From positions 154,713-218,712 of the forward strand of contig NZ_MNPU01000005.1 in assembly GCF_001983165.1 (NCBI RefSeq): a stretch of DNA of 64,000 nt. The letters are read 5' to 3'. Below, piece after piece: positions 7,130-16,288 of this stretch. Below the pieces are notes generated by a model, which searched no databases, had not been told where the DNA came from, and worked only from the letters and a program-made list of their open reading frames with translations. The position numbers were made by a program, and so were the translations under genes. This stretch comes from Pseudomonas gessardii. Its GTDB lineage: Bacteria > Pseudomonadota > Gammaproteobacteria > Pseudomonadales > Pseudomonadaceae. Every line of letters starts with the position of its first letter. The first letter of the stretch is position 1.

Positions 7130-9441
7130 CATTGCGTGTGCTCCTGGCGGCCGGCCCACGGCGCCAGCATAAAGCTGAAGGCCAGGCCCAGGCTGACCGA
7201 CAGGCCGAAGTTACTCACTGCCGGCGTACTGGAAACGGCCAGCAGGCCAAAGGACAGCCAGGTGGTGACGGCGGCCAGCAAGGTCCCCAGAAGACTGACA
7301 GCGGCACCGCCGATCTGTTCGCGCATGAGGATCGCATAATCGACGCTGATGGCCGTCACCAGCAGCAGGCCAAACAGGCTGAACAGGGTCAACGGCTGCC
7401 CCAGCCAACCGAGGCTGGCCAGGCTGCACAGGGCGGCCAGCAGCGGCAGGGCGACAATCCGCAGCGCGCCGCCCAGGCCGAAGGGCAGGATCAGCAACAA
7501 GACAATCAGTACACAGGACAATAATTTCAATTCGGCGGCGCTGACCTGGGTCGCGGCAAATACCTGGTTCAAGTCGCCAAGGCGATCCACCAGTTGCACG
7601 CCCGGCAGGTCCAGGGCCTGGATACGCAGCAGCGCCGGGTTGTTCAGGCCTTGCAGGCTGACCATCGCCGCCACGCCGCCGTCCACCTTGCCCAGCCACA
7701 ACAGGCGCCACGGTTCGGCCAATGGGCCGGCCAGGGCGGCGTCGATGTCGGCGGTGGGCAGCGCCTGCAACTGCGCCACCTCCGCTTGCAAGGCGCTGGT
7801 GGGGATGCCGAGGTCGAGCAGCGGTTGCCACAGCGCCGGCAGTTGCTTCAGGGCCTCGCGCACATGTTGCTGTTCGCCGGGCGTGCTGACCAGTTGATTG
7901 AGCGCCAGGTAGCCCTGCAGCTTGTCCAGGTGCACCAGTTGATCCAGGCGCTGGCTCAACGCCGCCTGGCGCTCCAGTAACTGTTGTTGAGTGTCCGCCC
8001 GCACGAGGAAGAACTGGCTGGTGGGCTGGTAGCCGGTAATCCGTGCAATGGCCTGGGCTTCTTGCAGCAACTGCGGCGGTGCGCCGATCCACTGGCGAAT
8101 ATCGTTCTTGCTGTTCAACTGCCACAGGCCGCCGGCGCAGAACAGCAGGGCCAGCACCAGCAGCGCCTGGCTCGGCAGGCGCTTGAGCAAGGATTCACGT
8201 ACCCCCAGCAGGAACTCGGCGACCCGCAGCGGCCATTGCGCCGGGCGCAGGTCCAGGCCGTTGAGCAGCGCCGGCAACAGGCACACCGCCGACAGGTAGG
8301 CGCCCACCAGCCCAGCGGCGGAGAACACGGCGATCTGGGTCAGCGCCGGGAACGGCGTCCAGGCCAGGGCCAGGTAGCCGATGCAACTGGTGGCCAGGCT
8401 CAGGCTCAGGCCCGGCAGGGTCAGGCGCAAGGCCGGCCAACTGCGCCAGGGTTGCAGGCTCCAGCTCTTGGACAGGTAGTGCAGCGGGTAGTCGACCGCC
8501 ACACCGATCAGGCTTGCGCCCAGTACCAGGGTCATCACATGCATATGGCCAAACAACGCCACGCAGGCCACCGCGCCAAACAGCATGCCCACCAGCACCG
8601 GGACAAAGGCCAGCAACACGCGCCAACGACGGAACGCCAGCAGCAACAGCAACAGAATCCCTACCGTTGCGCCGCCGCCGACCCAGGTCATCTCGCGGCT
8701 GGCCTGTTGTTGGCCGTTGGCCGCGTACAGCAGGCCGCTGGCGGCAAGCAGTTGCACGCCTTGCTGGCTGGCCTGTTCGCGGCTCGCTTGCAGCAGGTCG
8801 GCGACTTGCAGCGGCAGCTTCATATCAAAGGCATTGCCCTGGGTACGCGCGCGCAGCAGCACCCAGCTTTTGCCGTCGGCATCGGCGATCAACGCGCCGC
8901 TGCCGATATCCAGCTGCACCGCACCGTGTTGCGGCTGGCTGTTCTGGATGCGCCCGGTCAGGCCCAGCCAATCGTCCTGGCTCGACACCAGGCTGAAGCC
9001 GGTAAAGGGGTCGAACAGCGCCTGTACCCGCTGCGCGATAAATGCCTCGGGCTCGCTGATCAACTGTTCGCGGTCCTTGGCCGACAGCATCGCCAGGCGC
9101 CCTTGCAGCAATTGCTGGCGCAGGGCTGGCAGGTCGGCCTGCAGGGTCCAGGTGACCTGTTCAAACAGGCCGCTGGCCTGCCACTGCGTGCCGAGCTGTT
9201 GGGCCATGCTCAGTGCCTGCTGGCGGTCGGCATGCCCGACCAGCACCAACATCTCGCGGTTCAGCGGTTCTTGCATGCGTTGCTCGGCCGCCAGTTCCAG
9301 GGCGTCCGGGGTGTTGCCCGGCACCAGGTCCATCAGGTTGGCCGACAACGGTGCGCCATGGCGCCATTGCCAGCCGGCCAGGGCCAGCACGGCCACCAGC
9401 AGGATCAGGAACAGGCGCGGCAACCAACGCTCACTGGGCAA
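7129..9441 (-). CDS. MMPL/RND-type exporter
   Basis: 770 residues. One N-terminal membrane helix (LFLILLVAVLALAGW), a large periplasmic loop, then two clusters of five or so helices, for example VGILLLLLLAFRRW and SLIGVAVDYPLHYL in the first half and GLLLVTAISVDYAILMREQ in the second. This duplicated plan is that of MMPL lipid transporters, and both GV/SVDY acidic motifs in the proton-relay helix are present. It would move the aryl polyene lipid across the inner membrane, with the LolA-like and lipoprotein partners. The start is a TTG at 9441 overlapping the preceding gene; another TTG lies six codons later, so the exact start is uncertain. Confidence 0.85.
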   Translation of the reverse strand: MPSERWLPRLFLILLVAVLALAGWQWRHGAPLSANLMDLVPGNTPDALELAAEQRMQEPLNREMLVLVGHADRQQALSMAQQLGTQWQASGLFEQVTWTLQADLPALRQQLLQGRLAMLSAKDREQLISEPEAFIAQRVQALFDPFTGFSLVSSQDDWLGLTGRIQNSQPQHGAVQLDIGSGALIADADGKSWVLLRARTQGNAFDMKLPLQVADLLQASREQASQQGVQLLAASGLLYAANGQQQASREMTWVGGGATVGILLLLLLAFRRWRVLLAFVPVLVGMLFGAVACVALFGHMHVMTLVLGASLIGVAVDYPLHYLSKSWSLQPWRSWPALRLTLPGLSLSLATSCIGYLALAWTPFPALTQIAVFSAAGLVGAYLSAVCLLPALLNGLDLRPAQWPLRVAEFLLGVRESLLKRLPSQALLVLALLFCAGGLWQLNSKNDIRQWIGAPPQLLQEAQAIARITGYQPTSQFFLVRADTQQQLLERQAALSQRLDQLVHLDKLQGYLALNQLVSTPGEQQHVREALKQLPALWQPLLDLGIPTSALQAEVAQLQALPTADIDAALAGPLAEPWRLLWLGKVDGGVAAMVSLQGLNNPALLRIQALDLPGVQLVDRLGDLNQVFAATQVSAAELKLLSCVLIVLLLILPFGLGGALRIVALPLLAALCSLASLGWLGQPLTLFSLFGLLLVTAISVDYAILMREQIGGAAVSLLGTLLAAVTTWLSFGLLAVSSTPAVSNFGLSVSLGLAFSFMLAPWAGRQEHTQ

Positions 9442-10099
9442 AGTCGTGTTGCTCCGCGTCGCTCAAGGGTTGCGTGCTGGTGCTGTCTTGCATGCGCAAC
9501 AGGGTGCTGTCGCCCTGGGTTTCCAGCAGCTCGATGGTGTGCACCAACTCGCCGCCGTCGATATTGATCTGGGTGAACACTTGCTTGAGCAGCAGCGAGC
9601 GGGGGATCAGCGTGAGTTTCCAGGCCTTGGCCTCGCCTTGCAGCTGCAACTCGAAGTCGCGCTGCAAGCCGCTGCTGTCGCCTTGCAGCACGGCGAGGAA
9701 CAAACGGTTCTGCTCGGCGCCGGCGCTTTTGTTCGGCAGCGGTTGCCAGCCGTTGACATCACGCCGGGCAATGCCCTGAGAGTTGATGCGGTAGTCCTGC
9801 TGCAGCGGGGTTTTCAGCAGCCAGAGCAGGCCGTGGTCCCGGGCCAATACGAAGGTGCCCTTGCTGGTCAGCGGCTGGGGCAGGGCGCGCAGGTGTTTTT
9901 CCTGGATGAAGCTGCCGTGGATCACCGTGGGTTTGGCCAACTGATCGCTCAGTTGTTGCAAGTCGAAGGCATAAGCCCCAACGCTCAGCAACAACCCAAC
10001 CCCTGTAGGCGCGAGCTTACTCGCGAAAAAACCGAGGACGCCGCGCAGTGTCAGGCACCCCGCGTTATTGTTGGCGAGCATCGCAGGCAAGCTCAGCAT
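9431..10099 (-). CDS. LolA-like periplasmic lipid/lipoprotein carrier with REP-derived N-terminus
   Basis: 222 residues from the ATG at 10099, which overlaps the thioesterase stop (ATGCTGA). The mature part (DLQQLSDQLAKPTVIHGSF, KGTFVLARDHGLLWLLKTP, PLQQDYRINSQGI) fits the LolA/COG2834 family of lipid-binding half-barrels, as found beside MMPL exporters in aryl polyene clusters. The true signal-like core GLLLSVGAYA begins only at about residue 34. Codons 2-33 are encoded by a REP element (10001-10094), so the start appears to have been moved upstream by insertion of a repeat that happened to stay open. Whether the extended signal still exports the protein is unclear. Confidence 0.75.
   Translation of the reverse strand: MLSLPAMLANNNAGCLTLRGVLGFFASKLAPTGVGLLLSVGAYAFDLQQLSDQLAKPTVIHGSFIQEKHLRALPQPLTSKGTFVLARDHGLLWLLKTPLQQDYRINSQGIARRDVNGWQPLPNKSAGAEQNRLFLAVLQGDSSGLQRDFELQLQGEAKAWKLTLIPRSLLLKQVFTQINIDGGELVHTIELLETQGDSTLLRMQDSTSTQPLSDAEQHDFAQ
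10001..10094. repeat. REP element inside the 5' end of the LolA-like gene
   Basis: The arms CTGTAGGCGCGAGCTTACTC (from about 10003) and GCATCGCAGGCAAGCTC (to 10094), with an intervening GCCGCGCAGTGTCAGGCACC block, are the standard Pseudomonas REP arrangement seen elsewhere between genes. Here it lies within a coding frame and supplies about 31 codons. Confidence 0.75.
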
Positions 10100-10521
10100 T
10101 TCAGAGCCCTTTCGACGGCGGTGGTGAACACGGCGGGTGAGGCCAGTTGCATCTCGCGGCTGGCAATCTCGACCGCCACTTGCACGGTGCTGGCGCGGGT
10201 CAGGCGTTCGCCGCTGGCCAGGTCGGTGATCAGGTAGTTGACCTTCAAGCGGTTCTCCCACTCCACCAGGCTGGCGCGCACATTGAGGGTCTGGCCAAAG
10301 GTGGCGCCCCGCACGTAGCGCAGTTGCAGGTCGATCACCGGCCACGCATAGCCGGATTCGAGCATTGCCGTGTAGTTGTGGCCGAGCTTGTCGAGCAACG
10401 CGCAGCGGGCGATTTCCAGGTATTTCACGTAGTGGCCGTGCCAGACCACGTTCATCGTGTCGATGTCGAAGAAGGGCACGAGGATTTCAGTGTCGCAACG
10501 CAACACGCCGGGGCTACGCAT
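10093..10521 (-). CDS. 4HBT-type acyl-ACP/CoA thioesterase
   Basis: 142 residues from the ATG at 10521, overlapping the ammonia-lyase stop by 8 bases. Hotdog thioesterase of the YbgC/FadM type: VPFFDIDTMNVVWHGHYVKY (about residues 15-34) contains the conserved Asp and the N-V-V-W-H-G-H-Y core. It probably frees polyene acyl chains from ACP, either as product release or as editing of stalled intermediates. Similar thioesterases belong to known aryl polyene clusters. Confidence 0.83.
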   Translation of the reverse strand: MRSPGVLRCDTEILVPFFDIDTMNVVWHGHYVKYLEIARCALLDKLGHNYTAMLESGYAWPVIDLQLRYVRGATFGQTLNVRASLVEWENRLKVNYLITDLASGERLTRASTVQVAVEIASREMQLASPAVFTTAVERALKC

Positions 10522-12058
10522 GCAGCCTCCAGTGTTGCGCGGCGATGCGTTGCAGGCACAGGCGCAGTTCGCCTTCCAGGGCGCGGTCTTCAATCACCGG
10601 CGGGAAGTCCTTGGCCAGCTCGCTGTGCATCGCGGCTAGGGCCGGCGGCAACGGCCTGGCATCCGTGACCTGGGCGCGCAACCACACGCCCTGGTTGGCC
10701 GCGAGCAAGGTGGCGGCGGCCACCTGTTCGGTCAGCTCCAGCACGCGGATCGCATCGCGGGCGGCGATCGTACCCATGCTCACCTTGTCCTGGTTGTGGC
10801 ACTCGGTGGAGCGTGAAAACACGCTGGCCGGCATCGTATTTTTCAACGCTTCGGCGGTCCAGGCGCTGGTGCCGATCTGCACCGCCTTGAAGCCGTGGTT
10901 GATCATCGCGCGGTCCGCCGGGGCGCCCGACAGGTTGCTCGGCAAACCATGGTTGTAGCGCTCGTCCACCAGCAGCGCCAATTGCCGGTCGAGCAGGTCG
11001 GCGACGTTGGCCACCAGGTTTTTCAGGCTGTCCATGGCAAAGGCGATATGCCCGCCGTAGAAGTGCCCGCCGTGCAGCACGCGCTCGGCCTCGGCGTCGA
11101 TGATCGGGTTGTCGTTGGCGCTGTTGAGCTCGATCTCGATAAACGAGCGCAGCCAGTTCAGGCTGTCGGCCAGCACGCCGAGGACGTGGGGCGCGCAGCG
11201 CAACGAGTAGCGGTCTTGCAGGCGGTGCAGCGGCGCGGTCGGGGCGTCGATGGCCAGGTCCTTGCGCAGCCACGCCGCCACCTGCATCTGCCCGGGGTGC
11301 GGCTTGGCGGCGAACAGGCGTTCGTCGAAGTGCTCCGGGTTGCCTTGCAGCGCTACCACGTTCAACGCGGTGATGCGCGTGGCCAGTTGCAGCAGGTAGT
11401 CGGCGCGGGCGAAGGCCAGGCAAGCCAGGCCGGTCATCACCGCGGTGCCGTTCATCAGCGCCAGGGCTTCCTTGGGCCGCAGCACCAGCGGCGTCCAGCC
11501 CAGTTCGCGATGGACATCGGCGGCCTGGCGGCGCTCGCCACGGAACAGCACTTCACGCTCGCCGGACAAGGTCGCGGCCACGTACGACAGCGGCGTCAGA
11601 TCGCCGCTGGCGCCCACCGAGCCCTCTTCGGGGATCAGCGGCAGGATGTCGTGTTCAAGGAACGCATGCAGGCGCTCCAGCAGTTCAACCCGCACCCCGG
11701 ACACGCCATGGCACAGCGACTGCAAGCGTGCCGCCAGCACCGCACGGGTGGCCTGGGCGTCGAGCAACTTGCCCAGGCCGCAGCCGTGGAAGGTGTACAG
11801 GTGACGCGGCAAGGCCTCGACATGCTGCAACGGCACCGCCACCACGCACGAGTCGCCGTAGCCGGTGGTCACGCCGTAGATCACGCCTTCTTTGTCCAGC
11901 AGCGAATCGAGGAACTGCGCGCCCTTGGCGATGCGCTGGCGGTACCCGGCATCGTCTTGCAGGCGGGTGGGCGCCTGACGGTTGGCCAGGGCCAGCACGT
12001 CTTCGATGCGCAAAGGGAGTTCGCCGAAGGTTACCGGCTCAAGCAGATGCGTCGTCAT
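10514..12058 (-). CDS. Aromatic amino acid / histidine ammonia-lyase homologue
   Basis: 514 residues, the usual length of the HAL/TAL/PAL family. Ala-Ser-Gly at 150-152 (GSVGASGDLTPLSY) would form the MIO prosthetic group, and YGVTTGYG (61-68) supplies the catalytic Tyr loop. The selectivity pair is Phe90-His91 (LYTFHGCG), which is neither the Ser-His of histidine lyases nor the His-Leu of tyrosine lyases, as I recall them. In the polyene operon the likely product is a cinnamate or coumarate that feeds the AMP ligase as aryl starter. It is not the hut-operon enzyme, as no other hut genes are nearby. Confidence 0.82.
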   Translation of the reverse strand: MTTHLLEPVTFGELPLRIEDVLALANRQAPTRLQDDAGYRQRIAKGAQFLDSLLDKEGVIYGVTTGYGDSCVVAVPLQHVEALPRHLYTFHGCGLGKLLDAQATRAVLAARLQSLCHGVSGVRVELLERLHAFLEHDILPLIPEEGSVGASGDLTPLSYVAATLSGEREVLFRGERRQAADVHRELGWTPLVLRPKEALALMNGTAVMTGLACLAFARADYLLQLATRITALNVVALQGNPEHFDERLFAAKPHPGQMQVAAWLRKDLAIDAPTAPLHRLQDRYSLRCAPHVLGVLADSLNWLRSFIEIELNSANDNPIIDAEAERVLHGGHFYGGHIAFAMDSLKNLVANVADLLDRQLALLVDERYNHGLPSNLSGAPADRAMINHGFKAVQIGTSAWTAEALKNTMPASVFSRSTECHNQDKVSMGTIAARDAIRVLELTEQVAAATLLAANQGVWLRAQVTDARPLPPALAAMHSELAKDFPPVIEDRALEGELRLCLQRIAAQHWRLHA

Positions 12059-12977
12059 CGGTCTTCCAGAAAGGGTAAAAGTTGAACCATTGTTGGGGCG
12101 CTTGCAGGCAGAACTGGCCCAGGCGTGCGGCGTAGCGCGCGGCCCAGTGGGCGATCACCTGCTGGCGGTCGCTGCGTTTCCATTCGATCAATGGGGCAAA
12201 GGGCTCGATGATCAACCGATAGCGGCCCTGCTGCTTGAGGCACATCAGCAGGTTGACCGGGCATTTGAGCAGGCCGGCCAGCAGCCAGGGGCCCTGGGGG
12301 AAGGCCGCGCTGTGGCCGAGAAAGTCCACGCGCACCGTGCGCCCGCCATGCAGGGGGATGCGGTCGCCGGCAATCGCCAGCCATTCGCCGTCGTCCAGGC
12401 GCTGGCTGAGCAGCAGCATCACCGCCGGGTCCAGCTCGCTGACCTGGATCAGCCGCAGGTTGCTCGCCCCGGCTTCGCCCAGCAGGCGGTTGAACTGTTC
12501 GGCATGCTTGGTGTGCACCAGCACGTTCATGGTGACTTTCTCACCCAGCTCCGCCAGGGCCCGGCACACTTCCAGGTTGCCCAGGTGCGCGCCCACCAGC
12601 ATCTGCCCGCGCTCGCCGCGCAGTTGCCCGCGCAATTGGGCCGGGTCGATGATTTCGATCTGTTCCAGGCGCAGCTTGCCGTTCCACACGTCGAGCTTGT
12701 CCAGCAAGGCGTCGGCGAAGGCCATGAACTGGCCGAAGACCTTTGTGTGGCTGGGGCGCAGGTCGTCGCGCCCGCTCCAGTCGGCCAGGCGCTGCTGGTA
12801 TTGCCAGATGCTCCGGCGCGCGGCGCAGCCAAACAGGAAAAAGTACAGGACGATGCCATACAGCAGTGGGCTCAGTACCCGGCGCCCAAGGACTTTGGCG
12901 GCGAACGCGGTGAGTTTCATCAGCCAGAAACTACCGCGCTCCTGGCGGTCGGCCCAATGCCGGGTGTTTTCGCTCAT
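12039..12977 (-). CDS. LpxL/HtrB-like lysophospholipid acyltransferase
   Basis: 312 residues from the ATG at 12977 (ATGA overlap with the glycosyltransferase). One membrane helix near residues 30-50 (RRVLSPLLYGIVLYFFLFGC) and the motif GAHLGNLEVCRAL, the H-x4-E acyltransferase site of the LpxL family. The later block GDRIPLHGGRTVRVDFLG is also typical. In characterised E. coli aryl polyene clusters a glycosyltransferase and this kind of acyltransferase occur fused; here they are separate but overlapping genes. It probably attaches a fatty acyl or polyene chain to the lipid carrier. Confidence 0.82.
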   Translation of the reverse strand: MSENTRHWADRQERGSFWLMKLTAFAAKVLGRRVLSPLLYGIVLYFFLFGCAARRSIWQYQQRLADWSGRDDLRPSHTKVFGQFMAFADALLDKLDVWNGKLRLEQIEIIDPAQLRGQLRGERGQMLVGAHLGNLEVCRALAELGEKVTMNVLVHTKHAEQFNRLLGEAGASNLRLIQVSELDPAVMLLLSQRLDDGEWLAIAGDRIPLHGGRTVRVDFLGHSAAFPQGPWLLAGLLKCPVNLLMCLKQQGRYRLIIEPFAPLIEWKRSDRQQVIAHWAARYAARLGQFCLQAPQQWFNFYPFWKTDDDASA

Positions 12978-13708
12978 GCCTGCCACCGCCGCCAGAGGAT
13001 CAGCGGCGCGCGCAGCAACATGCCGAAGAACAGCCGGGTATGCATGGATGAAATCAGCAGGTTGTCGCGGACCAGGCGAAAGTGCGACAGGCCGTCGGCC
13101 GGGTAATGCACCTGGGTCGGCAGCCAGCGCATCGGCTGGTTGCGCCATGACAGGCGCACGATGATGTCGGAGTCGAAATCCATGCGCTTGCCGATCCGCG
13201 CCGAGTCCATCAAGGCCAGCACCGGTGCCAGGGGGTAGAGGCGAAAGCCACACATCGAATCGCGGATCTGCAGCGACAGGCTGTTGATCCACACCCAGAC
13301 GTGGGTCAGGTAACGCGCATAGAGGCGGCCCTTGGGCACGCTGTCGTCGTATTCGGGGTAGCCGCAGATCACCGCGTCGGGGTGGGTGCGTGAGGCGTCG
13401 AGAAACAGCGCGACTTCGCGCAGGTCGTGCTGGCCGTCGGCGTCCACTTGCAGGGCGTGGGTGAAGCCCAGGCGTGCGGCTTCGCGAAAGCCGGCCATCA
13501 CTGCCGCGCCCTTGCCTTGATTGACGGGCAGGGTCAGCAGCGACACGTTATCCAGGTTTGCCAGTTGCGCCAGCACGGCGGCGCAGGCCGGGCTGCTGCC
13601 ATCGTCCACCAGCAGGCAGGGCAGGCCGTGGTCCAACAGGCTGCGGACCACGGCGGGCACGGCGGCTTCATGGTTGTAGACCGGGATCAGGGCGCAGGGG
13701 TTATGCAT
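12974..13708 (-). CDS. Family 2 glycosyltransferase
   Basis: 244 residues from ATG 13708. The frame is open further upstream but there runs into a REP repeat, so the shorter start (MHNPCALIPVYN) is used. GT-A fold motifs: LIPVYNHEAAV, VDDGSSPACAAV, NQGKGAAVMAGFREA and the metal-binding QVDADGQHD. No C-terminal membrane helices, so a soluble or peripheral enzyme. It probably builds the sugar part of the polyene lipid anchor. The REP at 13741-13792 separates it from the AMP ligase. Confidence 0.85.
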   Translation of the reverse strand: MHNPCALIPVYNHEAAVPAVVRSLLDHGLPCLLVDDGSSPACAAVLAQLANLDNVSLLTLPVNQGKGAAVMAGFREAARLGFTHALQVDADGQHDLREVALFLDASRTHPDAVICGYPEYDDSVPKGRLYARYLTHVWVWINSLSLQIRDSMCGFRLYPLAPVLALMDSARIGKRMDFDSDIIVRLSWRNQPMRWLPTQVHYPADGLSHFRLVRDNLLISSMHTRLFFGMLLRAPLILWRRWQA

Positions 13709-13740
13709 GGTGGTGGACACCTGATGGACCGAGTTGCCTG

Positions 13741-13792
13741 CATCGCAGGCAAGCCAGCTCCCACCCAATGTGGGAGCGGGCTTGCCCGCGAT
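13741..13792. repeat. REP palindrome within the polyene operon
   Basis: CATCGCAGGCAAGCCAGCTC followed by a short spacer and TGTGGGAGCGGGCTTGCCCG. The two arms fold into a hairpin in the transcript, in the only sizeable gap (107 bases) of the upstream half of the operon, between the ligase stop (13816) and the glycosyltransferase start (13708). It could partly stop transcription or stabilise the upstream mRNA half. Confidence 0.85.
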
Positions 13793-13815
13793 TGAGCGCG
13801 CAGCGCTCACCCAGC

Positions 13816-15486
13816 CTATGCATGGGAGCTCTCCAGCAAAATCCGCCCGCTGGAACACGCCGCACTGTCATTGCGATAGGCGAAATACAACTTGCCCCGC
13901 TCGCGATCAAAGCGCAGGTGCAACTCGACCCCATCGCCTGGGCGCACCAGTTGCTGGAACTTGAGCACTTCCATACCGGCAAAGCTCGCTGGTAGGTCGA
14001 GCAATTGCTGGCCCAGATTGAACGCCCACTCCACCTGCACCACTCCCGGCAACACCGGGGTGTGGGGGAAATGGCCACTGAAGTAGGCCAGGTCCGGCGG
14101 GATGCTCAACTGCAGGGTCCATTCGCCGTCCGTCTCGACTTGCGCCAGGACTTCCGGCGCCTTGGGGCGCGGCGCCAGCAGCAGGGCTTCGACCTCGGCC
14201 TGGGGCAGTTTGCCCTGGGGGTTGAGCGGCAACTGCCGCACCAGGCGCCAGCGGCGGGGCAGGGCCAGGGCTTCGCAATGCTGGCCCAGGTGCTGGCGCA
14301 GGGCTTGGGTGACGCTGCGCCGGCCTTGGTTGCGCAGGGCGTGCAGGCCGTCGCCACTGAGCACCACCAGGGCGCCGAGGGAGGCGCGGTTTTCCTGGAC
14401 CACGCCCAGGCGCGCTTCGGCGACCCAGGCGTGACTGGCCAGGGCTTGTTCGAGCATGGGCAGGGAGATGCGTTTTTCTTCCAGCTTGACGATCCGGTCC
14501 AGGCGCCCGAGCAGCTCAAAGCGGCCATCGGCGTGGATCTGCGCGGCGTCGGCCGTCTGCTCCACATGCCCGGCCGGCAGGTACGGCGAGGCAATGCGTA
14601 GGGCGCCATCGGCATCCTGAGTCAGGCGCACATCGGCAAACGGTTGCCACGGTGCCTGGCCCTGGCGCCAGGCTATGCCGCCGGTTTCCGAGCTGCCGAG
14701 GATCTCCGTCGGCCACTGTTGCAGGCGTTGGTGCAGGCTGTCGGCTGCGTCAGTGGGCAATGCACCGCCGGAGGAGAACACCCGCTTGACCGCACTCAGG
14801 GCAGCCCAGTCGAGGTTATCGCCCATGCGCTTGAGCAGGGCCGGGCTGGCCACCCAGGCAAAGTGTGGGTGCTGGCGGCTGACGCGCTGCAAGTCTTCGG
14901 GGAACGGCAGTTGCTCGCGCACAAAGGCGCGGCCGGCGCACAGCGGCCACAGCACGCGGAACAGCAGGCCGTAGATATGCTGGGTGGCGACGCTGCCGAT
15001 GATGCAGGCCTGGCCCAGGTCGGCGCCCCATAAGGCTTCCAGGGCCTGCACCTCATTGGCCAGTTGGCGCAGGGTCTTGTCGATGCGCTTGGGTTCGCCG
15101 CTGGAGCCGGAGGTGCACAGGCCCAGTTGGCAGGTATCCAGGTCGAGGGCGGCGGCGGCAAGGGGTGGCTGGTAGAGCGCATCCAGGTCGCCCGCTTCGG
15201 TCAGCCAGGCGTCAACATCTGCGGCCCAGCGTTGGCGGGTCTGGGGTTGCAGGTCGGCGGGTAGCAACACGCTGACCCCGGCGCGCCAGGCGCCCAGCAG
15301 GGCAATCGCCAGCTCGCCGGCGTCGTTCAGGTGCACCGCCAGGCGCTGGATGCCACGGGCTTGCAGCCCGGCCGCCAGGCTCAGGGCCCGTTCGCATAGT
15401 TGTGCGTGGTTCATCGCCGGTTCAGTGGTGACCGAACGCAGTTGCACAGGCTCAAGCAACAGGTGCTCAAGATTGACCCAATTCAT
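13816..15486 (-). CDS. AMP-dependent aryl/acyl ligase fused to a FabZ-like dehydratase
   Basis: 556 residues from ATG 15486 (ATGA overlap with the membrane protein gene). N-terminal adenylating domain: phosphate loop [11 protein letters not shown] (124-134), [25 protein letters not shown] and the C-terminal catalytic Lys in [11 protein letters not shown]. It would activate an aryl acid and load it on one of the adjacent ACPs. From about residue 450 a hotdog domain begins, with [13 protein letters not shown], the FabZ catalytic His motif. In some aryl polyene clusters these two functions are separate genes; here they are one polypeptide, linking starter loading with chain dehydration. Confidence 0.88.
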   Translation of the reverse strand: MNWVNLEHLLLEPVQLRSVTTEPAMNHAQLCERALSLAAGLQARGIQRLAVHLNDAGELAIALLGAWRAGVSVLLPADLQPQTRQRWAADVDAWLTEAGDLDALYQPPLAAAALDLDTCQLGLCTSGSSGEPKRIDKTLRQLANEVQALEALWGADLGQACIIGSVATQHIYGLLFRVLWPLCAGRAFVREQLPFPEDLQRVSRQHPHFAWVASPALLKRMGDNLDWAALSAVKRVFSSGGALPTDAADSLHQRLQQWPTEILGSSETGGIAWRQGQAPWQPFADVRLTQDADGALRIASPYLPAGHVEQTADAAQIHADGRFELLGRLDRIVKLEEKRISLPMLEQALASHAWVAEARLGVVQENRASLGALVVLSGDGLHALRNQGRRSVTQALRQHLGQHCEALALPRRWRLVRQLPLNPQGKLPQAEVEALLLAPRPKAPEVLAQVETDGEWTLQLSIPPDLAYFSGHFPHTPVLPGVVQVEWAFNLGQQLLDLPASFAGMEVLKFQQLVRPGDGVELHLRFDRERGKLYFAYRNDSAACSSGRILLESSHA

Positions 15487-16028
15487 ACGCGGCCTCGAAC
15501 CCTTTGTCGTACCAGCCATTCCACGGCAAACAACAAACCCATCAACCCATAGGCGATCAGGCCGTTGTACAACATCCACCAGCTCAGCGGTGCCCACAGG
15601 GTGAGCGCGGCGGCGAGCAGGCCGTTACACAAGAAAAACACACTCCATGCCACGGTGACCTGGCGGGTGTACGCAATGGCCTTCTCGGGCAACTGCGGAT
15701 CGCTCAGGCGCGCCAGGCGTTCGACCATCGGCGGGCCGTACTTCAGGCTCAGGCCGAACAGCGCCAGCATGAACAGGCTGACCAGGCTCGGGTACCAGCG
15801 CAGCAGTTGCGGGTTGTCGAACCAGGCCAGCAGCAGGCAAAACACAATCGCTACCACGGCCATCCAGCCACTGCCGGGGCGTCGCGGGCCGGTCAGCGCG
15901 CGCAGCAGCCACAGGCTGGCCAGCAGCAGGCCGAATTGCCACGGGGCGAAATGCTCCGTGCCGTAATACACCGCGAAAGGGTACAGCAGCCCGACCAGCA
16001 ACAGGCCAAGGCCGATCAGCCGGCTCAT
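15483..16028 (-). CDS. Polytopic membrane protein of the aryl polyene cluster (COG4648-like)
   Basis: 181 residues with about five predicted membrane helices: LIGLGLLLVGLLYPFAVYYG, QFGLLLASLWLLRAL, WMAVVAIVFCLLLAW, SLVSLFMLALFGLSL and VAWSVFFLCNGLLAAALTLW. Matches the small integral membrane proteins that lie next to the ACPs and ligase in these clusters. Function unknown; possibly a membrane anchor for the synthase complex. Confidence 0.75.
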   Translation of the reverse strand: MSRLIGLGLLLVGLLYPFAVYYGTEHFAPWQFGLLLASLWLLRALTGPRRPGSGWMAVVAIVFCLLLAWFDNPQLLRWYPSLVSLFMLALFGLSLKYGPPMVERLARLSDPQLPEKAIAYTRQVTVAWSVFFLCNGLLAAALTLWAPLSWWMLYNGLIAYGLMGLLFAVEWLVRQRVRGRV

Positions 16029-16279
16029 GCGGCCGGTTGGACCAGACGGTAGACCGCCTCGACCACGTCATTGACCGTACGCACGGCCTTGAACTCTTCG
16101 GCGGCGATTTTCTTGCCGGTCTGGCGCTTGATATGGTCGATCAGGTCCACCGCGTCGATGCTGTCGATTTCCAGGTCCTGGTACAGGTTGGCGTCGAGGG
16201 TGACCTGCGCCGGCTCCAGTTCAAACAACTCCACCAGGGCGTCGCGCAGGGTGTTGAAGATATCGTCACGAGTTTGCAT
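16025..16279 (-). CDS. Acyl carrier protein 1
   Basis: 84 residues. Carries the phosphopantetheine site DLEIDSIDAVDLI with the attachment Ser at residue 40. Acidic, helical, and the right length for a discrete ACP. Two different ACPs in tandem are usual for aryl polyene systems, one being loaded with the aryl starter and one carrying the growing chain; the assignment here is open. ATGA overlap with the downstream membrane gene. Confidence 0.9.
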   Translation of the reverse strand: MQTRDDIFNTLRDALVELFELEPAQVTLDANLYQDLEIDSIDAVDLIDHIKRQTGKKIAAEEFKAVRTVNDVVEAVYRLVQPAA

Positions 16280-16288
16280 GGTCGGGTC

